A stretch of DNA of 64,000 nucleotides from Limnohabitans sp. 15K (GCF_002778285.1 NZ_NESM01000001.1:1817022-1881021), one strand, 5' to 3'; shown: positions 17,227 to 26,468, counted from the first letter of the stretch. The notes: generated by a model from the letters alone, not told the origin. A program made the numbers and translations.

Positions 17227-18165
17227 ATGGAAGAGCAAAAAATCAACACCCTTTGGACGCACCTGCATTGGCTGAGCGTGCTCGCCCAGCAAGGCAGTTA
17301 CACGGCCGCTGCCGCCCGGCTGGGCGTGAGCAAGGCCGCCATGAGCCAGCGCATTGCCGAGTTGGAGCGTGCGGCCAAAGTCACCCTGGTGCAGCGCACC
17401 ACCCGCAGTCTTCGCTTGACCGAGGCCGGGCAGCGGCTGGTCGATGAAACCCGCGCCTCGTTTGAGCAGATTGAGCAAAGTTTTGCCCAGGTGCGTGATT
17501 TGGCCGAGCAGCCCAGCGGCTTGCTGCGCCTGACCGCGCCGGTCGCCTTTGCGCGCCAGCAACTCGTGCCTTTGTTGGCCGAATTTCTGAAGGACTACCC
17601 CGACGTGCGGATCGAGCTGGACCTGTCTGACCGGCTGAGCGCACTGGCCACCGAAGGCTTCGATCTGGCGATCCGACACACTGCCCGTCCCCCCGACACC
17701 CATGTGGCTTGGGCACTGTGCCCCACCGAATCGGTGCTGGTGGCCACCCGCGCTTATTTGCGCAAACAGGGTGAACCACAAGTCCCTGGTGACCTGCAAG
17801 CCCACAACTGCTTGCATTACCCCCGCTCGCAAGACACCCCGGCGTGGACCTTCGAGCCGCGCCAGCCTTCAGACGGGGGCGAACGGATCACGGTGCCGGT
17901 GAGCGGCAATTTCGCCGCCAACAACAGCGAAGCCCTGCGTGAAGCCGCGCTCACGGGTGCAGGCATTGCCCTGATGCCCGACTTCAGCGCCCAGGCCGAA
18001 CTGCGCAAGGGCCAGTTGGTGCGCGTGCTGCCGGGCTGGAAGCCGGTGGGCGCTTTTGCCGAAACCATTTACGCCATCCGCCCGTATGCACCGCATGTGC
18101 CCAGGGCGGTGACGGCGTTGGTGGCGCATTTGAGGACAAGGTTGGAGGGCGGGTTCGGCGTCTGA
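17227..18165 (+). CDS. LysR-family transcriptional regulator
   Basis: The N-terminal winged helix-turn-helix is clear (LSVLAQQGSYTAAAARLGVS followed by KAAMSQRIAELE), then a linker and a substrate-binding domain with FAPVAFARQQLVPLLAEFL-type sequence. Three starts are possible: TTG 17200, ATG 17212 and ATG 17227. I prefer 17227 (312 residues) because the other two fall inside the operator-like dyad 17199-17220; none has a good ribosome site. By position it probably controls mmsA and itself, with a metabolite as inducer. The family is of the CrgA/AaeR-like group, which fits control of aldehyde or acid metabolism. Confidence 0.88.
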   Translation: MEEQKINTLWTHLHWLSVLAQQGSYTAAAARLGVSKAAMSQRIAELERAAKVTLVQRTTRSLRLTEAGQRLVDETRASFEQIEQSFAQVRDLAEQPSGLLRLTAPVAFARQQLVPLLAEFLKDYPDVRIELDLSDRLSALATEGFDLAIRHTARPPDTHVAWALCPTESVLVATRAYLRKQGEPQVPGDLQAHNCLHYPRSQDTPAWTFEPRQPSDGGERITVPVSGNFAANNSEALREAALTGAGIALMPDFSAQAELRKGQLVRVLPGWKPVGAFAETIYAIRPYAPHVPRAVTALVAHLRTRLEGGFGV

Positions 18166-18186
18166 ACCTCGCAGCGAAGGCGCAGT

Positions 18187-18822
18187 TCAGCGACCGGCGA
18201 GCACCGGAAACAGCTTGTGCAGCCCGTCCGCCATCACTTCCACAGCCAGCGCAGCCAGGATCAAACCCATCAGCCGCGTCATGACGTTGATACCGGTTTT
18301 GCCCAAAATGCGGGCAATCGGGGTGGCCAGCGAGAAACACAGCGCTGTGGCCAGTGCAATGACCACGCCATAGCCGACCAAGGTGCCCAGTTGGGCGAAG
18401 TTCTTGGCTTTTTCGGCGTAAATCACCACGGTGGACATGGTGGCCGGTCCGGTCAGCAGCGGGATGGTCAGCGGCACCACGGCGATGCTGGCGCCCATGG
18501 CGGCTTTGGCCTCAGCGTCATGCACCTCATCGGCATTGGCGCGGGCTTCAGCGGGTTGAGCGTTCAGCATCGACAGCGCGGCGGTGAGCAGCAGCATGCC
18601 GCCGCCCACTTGAAAGCTCGCCAGCGAGATGCCGAAAAACTCCAAGATTTGCAAACCGAGCAGGGCGCTGGCTGCGATCACCACAAAGGCAGAAAAGGAC
18701 GACACCCAAATCGTTTTCTTGCGCTGGGCCGGGCTGAAGCCTTGGGTGTAGTGGATGAAAAAAGGAACGATGGCCAAAGGGTTGACGATAGCCAGCAGGG
18801 TGATGAGTGGTTTGAAGTCCAT
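18187..18822 (-). CDS. MarC-family inner-membrane protein
   Basis: The protein of 211 residues has six predicted helices and the MarC pattern: LITLLAIVNPLAIVPFFIHYTQG at the start and VVPLTIPLLTGPATMSTVVIYA in the second half. In Escherichia coli the family's naming link to multiple antibiotic resistance is no longer supported, and its transport function is unknown. A hydrophilic loop (about residues 85-110, with several Glu and Asp) separates the halves. The start ATG 18822 lies 19 bp behind the MaoC stop, so it is the last gene of the SDR-MaoC-MarC transcript. A GTG at 18825 is an alternative start. Confidence 0.9.
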   Translation of the reverse strand: MDFKPLITLLAIVNPLAIVPFFIHYTQGFSPAQRKKTIWVSSFSAFVVIAASALLGLQILEFFGISLASFQVGGGMLLLTAALSMLNAQPAEARANADEVHDAEAKAAMGASIAVVPLTIPLLTGPATMSTVVIYAEKAKNFAQLGTLVGYGVVIALATALCFSLATPIARILGKTGINVMTRLMGLILAALAVEVMADGLHKLFPVLAGR

Positions 18823-18841
18823 CACCCGATTGTGCGCCGCA

Positions 18842-19303
18842 TCAAGTTGCCGGCGTACGCCTTCTGAACATGCCCCAGCCTTCCATGTGCAGCACCTTGT
18901 CGCCGTGCTGGTTGAACATTTCCCACAGGTTGCGCGTCATGCCCACGTCCGGCCGCTTGCTCATGGGTTTGGTCTCGAGCATGGTGCTTTGCAGCCGCAG
19001 GGTATCGCCGGGGTAGACGGGCTTGAGCCACTTGATGCCTTCCAGGCCCGGCGAGCCGAGGCTGGAGGTGTCGTTCAGAAAGTTCGTCACCATCAGCCGC
19101 ATGGCCATGGAGCAGGTGTGCCAGCCGCTGGCCGACAGGGCCCCAAAGACCGAGGCCTTGGCCGCCTCGTCGTTCAGGTGAAAGGGTTGCGGGTCAAACT
19201 GTTGGGCAAAGGCGAGGATTTCTTCGCGGGTGGGCGTGATGGTGCCCAGGTCGCGGACCTGGCCGGGGGCAAAGTCTTCCCAGTAATACTTGAACTCAGC
19301 CAT
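18842..19303 (-). CDS. MaoC-family hot-dog-fold dehydratase
   Basis: This 153-residue protein has the MaoC-like hydratase pattern: an N-terminal YWEDFAPGQV segment, the R-hydratase motif region FAQQFDPQPFHLNDEAAKASVFGALSASGWHT with the catalytic Asp and His, and the hot-dog strands after WLKPVYPGDTL. Members hydrate enoyl-CoA esters or related thioesters. Its start codon overlaps the SDR stop by one base (TGATG), so the two are translationally coupled. The pair reductase plus hydratase suggests a small acyl-CoA pathway, with the natural substrate unknown. Confidence 0.9.
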   Translation of the reverse strand: MAEFKYYWEDFAPGQVRDLGTITPTREEILAFAQQFDPQPFHLNDEAAKASVFGALSASGWHTCSMAMRLMVTNFLNDTSSLGSPGLEGIKWLKPVYPGDTLRLQSTMLETKPMSKRPDVGMTRNLWEMFNQHGDKVLHMEGWGMFRRRTPAT

Positions 19304-20049
19304 CAGCGGCCTCCGGAGACGTCGATCAAACTCATGGTGGTGTAGCTCGCGGCGTCGGACAAGAGCCAGACGATGCTTTGCGCCACCTCGTCGGCGGTGC
19401 CGCCACGCTGCATGGGTACCAGGTGCTGCAGGTCCTTGACGCGGTCTGGCAGGCCGCCCGAGGCGTGGATTTCGGTGTCGATCAGGCCAGGGCGCACGGC
19501 GTTGACGCGCACGCCTTCAGCCGCGACTTCTTTGGCCAGACCCAGTGTGAAGGCGTCAATCGCCCCTTTGGCCGAGGCGTAGTCCACGTACTGGCCGGGC
19601 GAGCCCAGGCGGGACGCGGCACTCGACACGTTGACGATGCTGCCGCCTTCACCTCCGTAGCGGGTGCTCATGCGGCGCACGGCCTCGCGGGCGCAGACCA
19701 GGCTGCCAATCACGTTGATGTCGAACATGCGTTTCAAGCGGGCCACACTCATGTCGGCCACCCGGGCATACACATCCACCACGCCCGCGTTGTTCACCAA
19801 GCCTGACAGTCGGCCCAGTTTGGCGTCGATGTGCTCGTACATGCGCAGGACCTGCGTTTCGTCGGCCACATCGGCCTGCACCGCGATAGCATTGCCGCCC
19901 GATGCGCGGATCTGCCGCACCACTTCGTCGGCGGCGAGCGAGTTGGCGGTGTAGTTCACCGCCACCGTCCAGCCCTGCTGGGCTGCCAAAAGGGCCGTAG
20001 CGGCCCCGATTCCCCGGCTGCCGCCGGTCACCAACAAGACCTTGTTCAT
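19303..20049 (-). CDS. SDR-family oxidoreductase
   Basis: From ATG 20049 the protein has 248 residues, with a strong ribosome site (AGGAGA). The Rossmann glycine motif is TGGSRGIG (residues 8-15), the NAG motif is VNNAGVV, and the catalytic Tyr/Lys are in YVDYASAK; a serine precedes at VNVSSAAS. This is a classical NAD(P)-dependent reductase similar to glucose or 3-oxoacyl reductases. It is the first gene of the SDR-MaoC-MarC operon and faces the HCCA isomerase gene across a 77-bp spacer with a palindrome. Confidence 0.93.
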   Translation of the reverse strand: MNKVLLVTGGSRGIGAATALLAAQQGWTVAVNYTANSLAADEVVRQIRASGGNAIAVQADVADETQVLRMYEHIDAKLGRLSGLVNNAGVVDVYARVADMSVARLKRMFDINVIGSLVCAREAVRRMSTRYGGEGGSIVNVSSAASRLGSPGQYVDYASAKGAIDAFTLGLAKEVAAEGVRVNAVRPGLIDTEIHASGGLPDRVKDLQHLVPMQRGGTADEVAQSIVWLLSDAASYTTMSLIDVSGGR

Positions 20050-20076
20050 CGTGTGTCTCCTGCAAAAATGGTTTGT

Positions 20077-20092
20077 TGCGGTTACAACCGCA
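20077..20092. promoter_or_regulatory. 16-bp palindrome in a divergent promoter region
   Basis: TGCGGTT-AC-AACCGCA (20077-20092) is a perfect dyad with 7-bp arms. It lies 28 bp before the leftward SDR start and 35 bp before the rightward isomerase start. The compact symmetric form suits a TetR- or MarR-type repressor acting on both genes. No such regulator is encoded next to it. Confidence 0.5.
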
Positions 20093-20126
20093 GATGAAAA
20101 GATTACACAACACACAAGGAGACAGC

Positions 20127-20729
20127 ATGGGTCGCACAGTGGACTATTACCTCGCCCCCCAGAGCCCCTGGGCTTATTTGGGTCACCAGCGTTTGGCCGA
20201 GATCGTGCAGCAGTCAGGGGCCACCGTTCGTGTCATGCCCATCGACTTGGGCGGCAAGGTGTTTCCGATTTCGGGCGGCTTGCCTTTGGGACAGCGCGCA
20301 CCGCAGCGCCAGGCGTACCGCTTGGTGGAGCTGCAACGCTTTAGCCAGCACCTGAATGCGCCGCTCAACCTCAAACCCAAATACTTTCCGGTGGGCGGTG
20401 ACGATGCGGCGCGTCTGATCATTGCGGCCGATCTTGCACAAGGTGCCCCAGCGGCCATGAAGGTGGCCGGCGCCATTTTGGGCGCTTGCTGGGCGCAAGA
20501 GCGCAACATCGCCGATGAAAAAGTCTTGGCGGCGTTGTTGGCAGAGCAGAATTTGCCCGCCGCTTTGCTGGAACAATCGCACAGTCAGGCCGCGCAAGAG
20601 CGTTACGAGAGTTACACCCAAGCGGCGATTGACGCGGGTGTGTTCGGCGCGCCGAGTTACGTGATCGATGGCGAAATTTTTTGGGGCCAGGACCGTCTCG
20701 ACTTTGTTGAGCGAGCATTGGCCCGTTGA
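20127..20729 (+). CDS. 2-hydroxychromene-2-carboxylate isomerase family protein (DsbA-like fold)
   Basis: Starting at ATG 20127 (AAGGAGA upstream) the protein has 200 residues. The DsbA-like thioredoxin fold of the kappa-class/HCCA isomerase group is shown by VDYYLAPQSPWAYLGHQRL, where Ser replaces the redox cysteine, and by the C-terminal GVFGAPSYVIDGEIFWGQDRL. These glutathione-dependent enzymes isomerise ring-opened intermediates of naphthalene-type catabolism; here no other aromatic pathway gene is seen, so the natural role is open. The gene is followed after 27 bp by the dienelactone hydrolase, probably co-transcribed. Confidence 0.88.
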   Translation: MGRTVDYYLAPQSPWAYLGHQRLAEIVQQSGATVRVMPIDLGGKVFPISGGLPLGQRAPQRQAYRLVELQRFSQHLNAPLNLKPKYFPVGGDDAARLIIAADLAQGAPAAMKVAGAILGACWAQERNIADEKVLAALLAEQNLPAALLEQSHSQAAQERYESYTQAAIDAGVFGAPSYVIDGEIFWGQDRLDFVERALAR

Positions 20730-20756
20730 TGTTTTGAAACCAATGAAGGAATGAAC

Positions 20757-21446
20757 ATGGGAACGATGATTGAACTGAAAAGCGCAGACGGCACCCTGGT
20801 GCCTGCTTATGAGGCCCGCCCTACCGGCACGCCCAAGGGCGCCGTGGTGGTGATTCAGGAAATTTTTGGCGTCAACAGCCACATCCGCAGCGTAGCCGAT
20901 GGCTATGCAGCCGAAGGTTACCTGGCCGTGGCGCCTGCGGCGTTTCACCGCGCCAAACCGGGCGTGGAGCTGGGCTATGCCGAAGCCGACATGGGCGAAG
21001 GTTTTGGCTACAAAACGGCGGTAGAGGCTTTGCCTGCCCCCGGGGTGATGCCCGACATTCAAGCCGCGATTGACCACGCTGCCAAGGCTTCAGGCGGCAA
21101 GGTTGGGATTGTGGGTTATTGCTGGGGCGGTTTGCTGACCTGGCGTGCCGCTTGCACCTTGACGGGCCTGAGCGCGGCCGCACCTTATTACGGCGGCGGT
21201 GTGACGACCGAAGCCGAAATGGCTCGCCACCCGACAGTGCCTGTGCTGGCCCATTTTGCCGACGAAGACAAATGGATTTCTCTGGATTCTGTGGATGCAT
21301 TCAAGAAGGCGCACCCCGAAGTCGAGGTGCACACCTACGCCGCGCACCATGGCTTCAACTGCGACCAGCGCGGTACTTGGCACGCGCCCTCGGCTCAGTT
21401 GGCACGGGAGCGCACATTGGCGTTTTTTGCCAAACACCTGGGCTAA
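20757..21446 (+). CDS. Dienelactone hydrolase family protein
   Basis: I start at ATG 20757 because the AAGGA site ends 7 nt before it; the ATG at 20751 is too close to the site. The 229-residue protein has the Cys-His-Asp triad of dienelactone hydrolases: Cys122 in GYCWGG, Asp in HFADEDKWI, His in YAAHHGFNC, and the supporting Glu in IQEIFGVN. It would open lactone rings or cleave similar esters in the cytoplasm. Together with the preceding HCCA-like isomerase it could be part of an aromatic degradation branch, which is inferred. Confidence 0.92.
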   Translation: MGTMIELKSADGTLVPAYEARPTGTPKGAVVVIQEIFGVNSHIRSVADGYAAEGYLAVAPAAFHRAKPGVELGYAEADMGEGFGYKTAVEALPAPGVMPDIQAAIDHAAKASGGKVGIVGYCWGGLLTWRAACTLTGLSAAAPYYGGGVTTEAEMARHPTVPVLAHFADEDKWISLDSVDAFKKAHPEVEVHTYAAHHGFNCDQRGTWHAPSAQLARERTLAFFAKHLG

Positions 21447-21481
21447 AGCGCGTTTATAGGGCTTGCGCCCACGGGGTGATG

Positions 21482-22606
21482 TCACTCGCCCGAGTGGGCC
21501 AAGTAACGTTTGCGCCAGAAAAACAGCGCCATGCCGCCTGCAATCAGGCCCATACCGCCCATCGTCCACCAAAAACCACTGGCCCTGTGCAGCCAGGGCA
21601 TGAACTCAAAGTTCATGCCAAAAATGCCCGCGATCAGGTTCAAGGGCAAAAAGATGGCGGTCAAGGCCGTCAAAGTGCGCATGGTGTCGTTGGTGCGGTT
21701 GCCTTGGACGCTGAAGTGCATTTGCACCGCGGTCTCGGTGTTGTGCTCCAGTCGGCGGACGTGTTGCACCACCCGATCAATGTGCTCGAGCACATCTCGG
21801 CTGCGGATTTTCAGCAACTCGTGTTCGTGCTCAGCGTCGTGGTCGGTGCTCACGCCCCAGCTGTTGAGCGATTCGGTCCAAGCCTGAACGGCGGTGCGTT
21901 GGTCGTCGCAGAGCGATTCGATCTGGTGCAAAGCCAGCCGGGCTTGCAGCAAGGCGTCCCAGCGGTTGAAGCGGGTGCGAGGGCTGAGCAATTCGGCTTG
22001 CCAGTGGTCCAGTTGCCGGCTCAATTCGCGGCGCAAATCGAGGTAGCTGTCCACCATCTGGCTGACGATGCGCAGCATCATGTCGGCCGGGCTGCTGGGC
22101 ACTCCGCGTGCGGCTGTGGGCCGCAGCTCCTGGTCGTCCAGGGCTTGTGTGCTGGCCAGCAGTCGGCTGGCATAAGCTTCACGCACGGCGCAATCGGCGG
22201 GGTGCACGCTGAGCAGCACCCGGTCAAACACGGCAAAGCCCACCGGGCTGGTGTCGATGCGTTGCAACACCGGCGGTCCAGAGCGTTTGCCGCCTTGAAG
22301 TTTCAGGCCGTTGTTCGGATCGGCGGCGCTGCTGCCTGGGCGTTGTGCCAGCCTGCGAAACACCATCAGGTCGTAATGCGAGCTGTAGTCAAAGCGTGAG
22401 GGCAATTGGGCGTTCAGAAGGTCTGACACATGCAGGTCGACCAAGGTTTGCCCAGTGAGTTGTTGCAGGCTGTCCTGAATCAAAGCCAATTCGTCTTGAA
22501 ACCGCTCGCGAGAACAAGCGATCCAAACGTAGCCATGCTCGGGCAATTGCCGGGGCAGCGCCAGCCCGGCTTGGACGTGTTGGCCTGAAACCGTGAAGAC
22601 GCGCAT
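21482..22606 (-). CDS. CorA/ZntB-family metal ion transporter
   Basis: The protein has 374 residues: a large cytoplasmic funnel domain followed by two C-terminal helices. The signature GMN is in IFGMNFEFMPWL near residue 326, at the end of the first helix (TALTAIFLPLNLIAGIFGMN), and the last helix is TMGGMGLIAGGMALFFW. The FEFMPW loop resembles zinc-type ZntB or other GMN proteins rather than magnesium CorA (usually MPEL), so the metal is uncertain. It lies 5 bp behind hemB on the same strand, so the two are probably co-transcribed. Confidence 0.9.
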   Translation of the reverse strand: MRVFTVSGQHVQAGLALPRQLPEHGYVWIACSRERFQDELALIQDSLQQLTGQTLVDLHVSDLLNAQLPSRFDYSSHYDLMVFRRLAQRPGSSAADPNNGLKLQGGKRSGPPVLQRIDTSPVGFAVFDRVLLSVHPADCAVREAYASRLLASTQALDDQELRPTAARGVPSSPADMMLRIVSQMVDSYLDLRRELSRQLDHWQAELLSPRTRFNRWDALLQARLALHQIESLCDDQRTAVQAWTESLNSWGVSTDHDAEHEHELLKIRSRDVLEHIDRVVQHVRRLEHNTETAVQMHFSVQGNRTNDTMRTLTALTAIFLPLNLIAGIFGMNFEFMPWLHRASGFWWTMGGMGLIAGGMALFFWRKRYLAHSGE

Positions 22607-22611
22607 GGCCT

Positions 22612-23703
<1,092 letters not shown>

Positions 23704-23733
23704 TCAAAAACATCACAAAACACAAATTTAAAC

Positions 23734-23762
23734 TTGTTTGCAGTTTTGTTATTTGATAAATT
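23734..23762 (+). promoter_or_regulatory. Promoter of the small RNA between hemB and hemJ
   Basis: TTGTTT (23734-23739) and TAAATT (23757-23762) are spaced by 17 bp in an AT-rich stretch, a fair sigma-70 match. The next transcribed element is the structured unit at 23764-23866, which has its own terminator, so this promoter would drive it rather than hemJ. Confidence 0.5.
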
Positions 23763-23763
23763 A

Positions 23764-23866
23764 GCGCCGGGCAGCTTGCTGCCTCCCGCTTTTCCTCCCT
23801 GAGCGGGGCCTGGACGCTCACGCCGACAGGCTTCCCACCCTCGGCCCATGGCCGGGGGTTTTTTTT
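23764..23866 (+). ncRNA. Candidate small RNA with CCUCCC anti-Shine-Dalgarno loop
   Basis: The unit of about 100 nt has no reading frame but a full set of RNA signals. Hairpin 1 is GGCAGC/GCTGCC (23770-23783). Hairpin 2 is CCCGCT (23785-23790) and AGCGGG (23802-23807), with an 11-nt loop containing CCTCCC (23794-23799). Hairpin 3 is GCCTG/CAGGC (23808-23831). The terminator stem is 23838-23858 with eight T. A second CTCCC lies between hairpins 1 and 2. An anti-Shine-Dalgarno CCUCCC shown in a loop is the hallmark of small RNAs such as cuckoo-type RNAs, which bind ribosome sites of many mRNAs. Family membership is inferred, not searched. Confidence 0.6.
23838..23866 (+). terminator. Intrinsic terminator of the candidate small RNA
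   Basis: A 9-bp stem (CCCTCGGCC 23838-23846, GGCCGGGGG 23850-23858, with one T-G pair) with a 3-nt loop is followed by eight T residues (23859-23866). It stands 52 bp before hemJ and would shield hemJ from upstream transcription. Confidence 0.8.
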
Positions 23867-23918
23867 GCCCGCGCAGCCGAGGTCGGCGGTGCCCCTCATC
23901 TCTGACTACACTTGAGCC

Positions 23919-24347
23919 ATGCTCTGGATCAAAGCCCTTCACATCGTGTTCATCGCCAGCTGGTTTGCCGGTCTGTTTTACCTGCCCCGAATTTTTGTCA
24001 ATTTGGCGATGGTGGAGCCCGGTTCTGTGGCCGAGCGCGAGCGCTTGTTGTTGATGTCGCGCAAGCTTTACCGTTTCATGACCATTTTGGCCATCCCGGC
24101 TTTGGCTTTTGGACTGTTGCTGTGGGCTTACTACGGGATTGGCATGGGACCTGGCCAAGGCTGGATGCATGCCAAGTTGTTGATCGTGTTGGCTTTGCTG
24201 GGCTACCACCACAGCTGCGGTGCTTTGTTGCGCAAATTTGAAAACGGCCAAATGCAGCGCAGCCACGTCTGGTTCCGTTGGTTCAATGAGGCGCCCGTGC
24301 TGATGATGCTTGCAGCGGTCATTTTGGTGGTGGTCAAGCCGTTTTAA
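23919..24347 (+). CDS. hemJ: Protoporphyrinogen oxidase HemJ
   Basis: The protein of 142 residues with four membrane helices matches HemJ, the quinone-linked protoporphyrinogen IX oxidase of most proteobacteria. The N-terminus MLWIKALHIVFIASWFAGLF with LPRIFV is characteristic, with the heme-coordinating His8 in the first helix. The conserved WMHAKLLIVLALLGYHH segment is in the middle. It converts protoporphyrinogen to protoporphyrin at the inner membrane. The gene divergent from it is hemB, so two heme steps are encoded side by side with an sRNA between. A CopD-type annotation is possible but the HemJ signature is better. Confidence 0.9.
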   Translation: MLWIKALHIVFIASWFAGLFYLPRIFVNLAMVEPGSVAERERLLLMSRKLYRFMTILAIPALAFGLLLWAYYGIGMGPGQGWMHAKLLIVLALLGYHHSCGALLRKFENGQMQRSHVWFRWFNEAPVLMMLAAVILVVVKPF

Positions 24348-24356
24348 GGCCTGGGC

Positions 24357-25472
24357 ATGCGCACCGACCCTCAGCGCAAAACGGCGGCTTGGCCACTGGT
24401 TTGGGTGTATGCCATCCTGATTGTTTACGCCAGTCTTTATCCGTTTGACCAATGGCGCTTGCAAGGCATTGCGCCCTGGCTGTACCTGACAGCCCCTTTG
24501 CCTCGTTATTGGACCGCTTTCGATGTGCTGTCCAATGTGCTGGGCTACGCACCATTGGGGTTTTTGTTGGCTTTGGCGCTGCACCGCACGCGACCCGAAT
24601 GGCCGACGGTTTGGGTCGCGACTTTGGCCGCTGCGGCCTTGTCTTTGACTTTGGAAGCCATCCAAATGTTTTTGCCCGTGCGCGTGCCCTCGAATGTGGA
24701 CGCCGCCTTGAACATTATGGGGGCCTTGGCTGGGGCTTCGATGGCGCGTGCCTTGGCCTGGGCAGGTCTGATGGACCGTTGGAGCCGCTTTCGTGACCGC
24801 TGGTTTGTGCCCGACTCGAGTGGTGCGCTGGCTTTATTGGCGGTTTGGCCCCTGGCGCTGCTGTTTCCCGCTCCGGTCACGTTTGGCCTAGGGCAGGTGC
24901 TGGAGCGGTTCGAGGCTTTTTTGGCCTATTTGCTGGAAGACTCCCCCATGCTCGAATGGCTCCCTTTGCGCGAGGTGGAGTTGCAGCCTTTGTTGCCTGT
25001 CAGCGAGGTGCTGTGCGTGGCCATCGGCTTGTTGCTGCCGTGCTTGTTGGCCTTCGGTGTTTTGCGCCGGAGGCGTCAGCGCATGGCGATGGCCGTGCTG
25101 TTGGTGCTGATCGGGTTCTTGGCCAGCGCCTTGTCGGCCGCGCTCACCTACGGCCCTGCCCACACCTGGGATTGGGTCACCCCCGAAGTCTGGGTGGGAT
25201 TGGCCATGGCGGTGTTGGGCATGGCAAGCCTGTCCTTTTGCACTGCCCGGGTGTGCTGGGTGTTGGCGCTGGCCGCATTGGTCTGGCAGCTGAGCCTGCT
25301 CAACAATGCCTCGGCCGATGCCTACTTTGCCCTGACCTTGCAAACTTGGGAGCAAGGCCGTTTCATTCGTTTTCATGGTTTGAGCCAGTGGCTGGGTTGG
25401 TTGTGGCCTTATGCCTTGCTCTTTTATTTGGTCAGCCGCCTGTCTTCAAATCCCCAAGCGAGTCAGGCTTGA
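24357..25472 (+). CDS. VanZ-family membrane protein
   Basis: The protein of 371 residues has about eight helices. The N-terminal half carries the VanZ-like pattern (LVWVYAILIVYASLYPFDQW with the Y-x-S-L-x-P-F segment, and later VLGYAPLGFLLALALHRT and SLTLEAIQMFLPVRVPSNVD). VanZ homologs affect glycopeptide sensitivity in some Gram-positive bacteria, but in proteobacteria the function is unknown. The C-terminal half is a separate membrane region without recognisable features. It follows hemJ after 9 bp with an AAGG ribosome site, so they are likely co-transcribed. Confidence 0.85.
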   Translation: MRTDPQRKTAAWPLVWVYAILIVYASLYPFDQWRLQGIAPWLYLTAPLPRYWTAFDVLSNVLGYAPLGFLLALALHRTRPEWPTVWVATLAAAALSLTLEAIQMFLPVRVPSNVDAALNIMGALAGASMARALAWAGLMDRWSRFRDRWFVPDSSGALALLAVWPLALLFPAPVTFGLGQVLERFEAFLAYLLEDSPMLEWLPLREVELQPLLPVSEVLCVAIGLLLPCLLAFGVLRRRRQRMAMAVLLVLIGFLASALSAALTYGPAHTWDWVTPEVWVGLAMAVLGMASLSFCTARVCWVLALAALVWQLSLLNNASADAYFALTLQTWEQGRFIRFHGLSQWLGWLWPYALLFYLVSRLSSNPQASQA

Positions 25473-25497
25473 TGGGGGTTCGACCTAAAATTCCACC

Positions 25498-25842
25498 ATG
25501 ACCATTGAAAACACCAACCCCTATTTCAAGCGCCACATCTTCTTTTGCTTGAACGAGCGCAAGAACAACGAGGCTTGCTGCGCCCAGCAAGGCGCGCAAG
25601 AGGCCTTTGACCACTGCAAAGCCCAGGTGAAAGCTTTGGGGTTGGCCGGTCCCGGAGAGGTCCGCGTCAACAAAGCGGGTTGCCTTGACCGCTGTTCGGG
25701 AGGGCCGGTGGCCGTTGTTTATCCCGAAGGAGTTTGGTACACCTATGTGGACAAAGCCGACATCGATGAGATTGTGGAGTCCCACCTGAAGAACGGTCGA
25801 GTGGTGGAGCGCTTGGTCACGCCCGAGCATTTGGGGCGCTGA
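25498..25842 (+). CDS. Thioredoxin-like [2Fe-2S] ferredoxin
   Basis: This short protein of 114 residues binds a [2Fe-2S] cluster through cysteines at 17, 27 or 28, 62 and 66 (HIFFCLNERKNNEACC and GCLDRCSGG), the spacing of thioredoxin-like ferredoxins. The C-terminal YPEGVWYTYVDKADIDEIV matches the family end. It is probably a small electron carrier or redox sensor in the cytoplasm; partners are not shown. The stop overlaps the start of the next gene by one base. Confidence 0.9.
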   Translation: MTIENTNPYFKRHIFFCLNERKNNEACCAQQGAQEAFDHCKAQVKALGLAGPGEVRVNKAGCLDRCSGGPVAVVYPEGVWYTYVDKADIDEIVESHLKNGRVVERLVTPEHLGR

Positions 25843-26468
25843 TGAACGCCGCCACCCAGTCCTTGAGCTTTCAGGGGCAGGCCGGAGCCATGGAGGTTGT
25901 GTGCGATACCCCTGTTGATTTGGCGCTTCTGGGCACGGCCGTGATTGCCCACCCGCATCCTTTGTTTGGTGGCACCATGCAAAACAAGGTGGTGCAAACC
26001 GTGGCTCGGGCCTTTGTGCAGTGTGGCTGGCGAGCCATTCGTTTTAATTTTCGCGGCGTGGGTGCCAGTGCAGGCGTCTATGACGAAGGCCAAGGCGAGG
26101 CCGCAGACATGTTGGCACTGATTGAGCAGGTTGCGCCCACCGGTCCCTTGGCCTTGGCGGGTTTTTCCTTCGGGGCCTTTGTCACCAGCCATGTGGTCCA
26201 GGCTTTGCCGCCCGAGCGCCGACTGGATAAATTGGTGCTGGTGGGCACGGCCGCCTCACGTTTTGCGGTCGCGCCCATTGCCCCAGAGTTGCATGACCGG
26301 ACATTGGTGTTGCACGGTGAGCAAGATGACACGGTGCCACTGGCCAGCGTGATGGATTGGGCCCGCCCACAGTCCTTGCCTATCACGGTGATTCCAGGGG
26401 TGGAGCACTTCTTTCACGGACAATTGCCCCTGCTCAAAAGCTTGGTGGCGCGCCACCTTCGAGCCTGA
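25842..26468 (+). CDS. Alpha/beta hydrolase (small esterase-like)
   Basis: A 208-residue alpha/beta-hydrolase of the short bacterial type. The first motif AHPHPLFGGTMQNKVV is followed by the nucleophile elbow GFSFGAFV (Gly-x-Ser-x-Gly), the acid in LHGEQDDTVPL and the catalytic His in PGVEHFFHGQL. Proteins of this group include esterases and peptidase-like hydrolases, and some members are linked to fatty-acid esters. The substrate is unknown. Translation is coupled to the ferredoxin gene. Confidence 0.9.
   Translation: MNAATQSLSFQGQAGAMEVVCDTPVDLALLGTAVIAHPHPLFGGTMQNKVVQTVARAFVQCGWRAIRFNFRGVGASAGVYDEGQGEAADMLALIEQVAPTGPLALAGFSFGAFVTSHVVQALPPERRLDKLVLVGTAASRFAVAPIAPELHDRTLVLHGEQDDTVPLASVMDWARPQSLPITVIPGVEHFFHGQLPLLKSLVARHLRA

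Noticed and set aside
21119..22399. 426-codon open frame on the plus strand
   Set aside because: It spans out-of-frame dienelactone hydrolase sequence and the antisense of the CorA-type gene; no motif.
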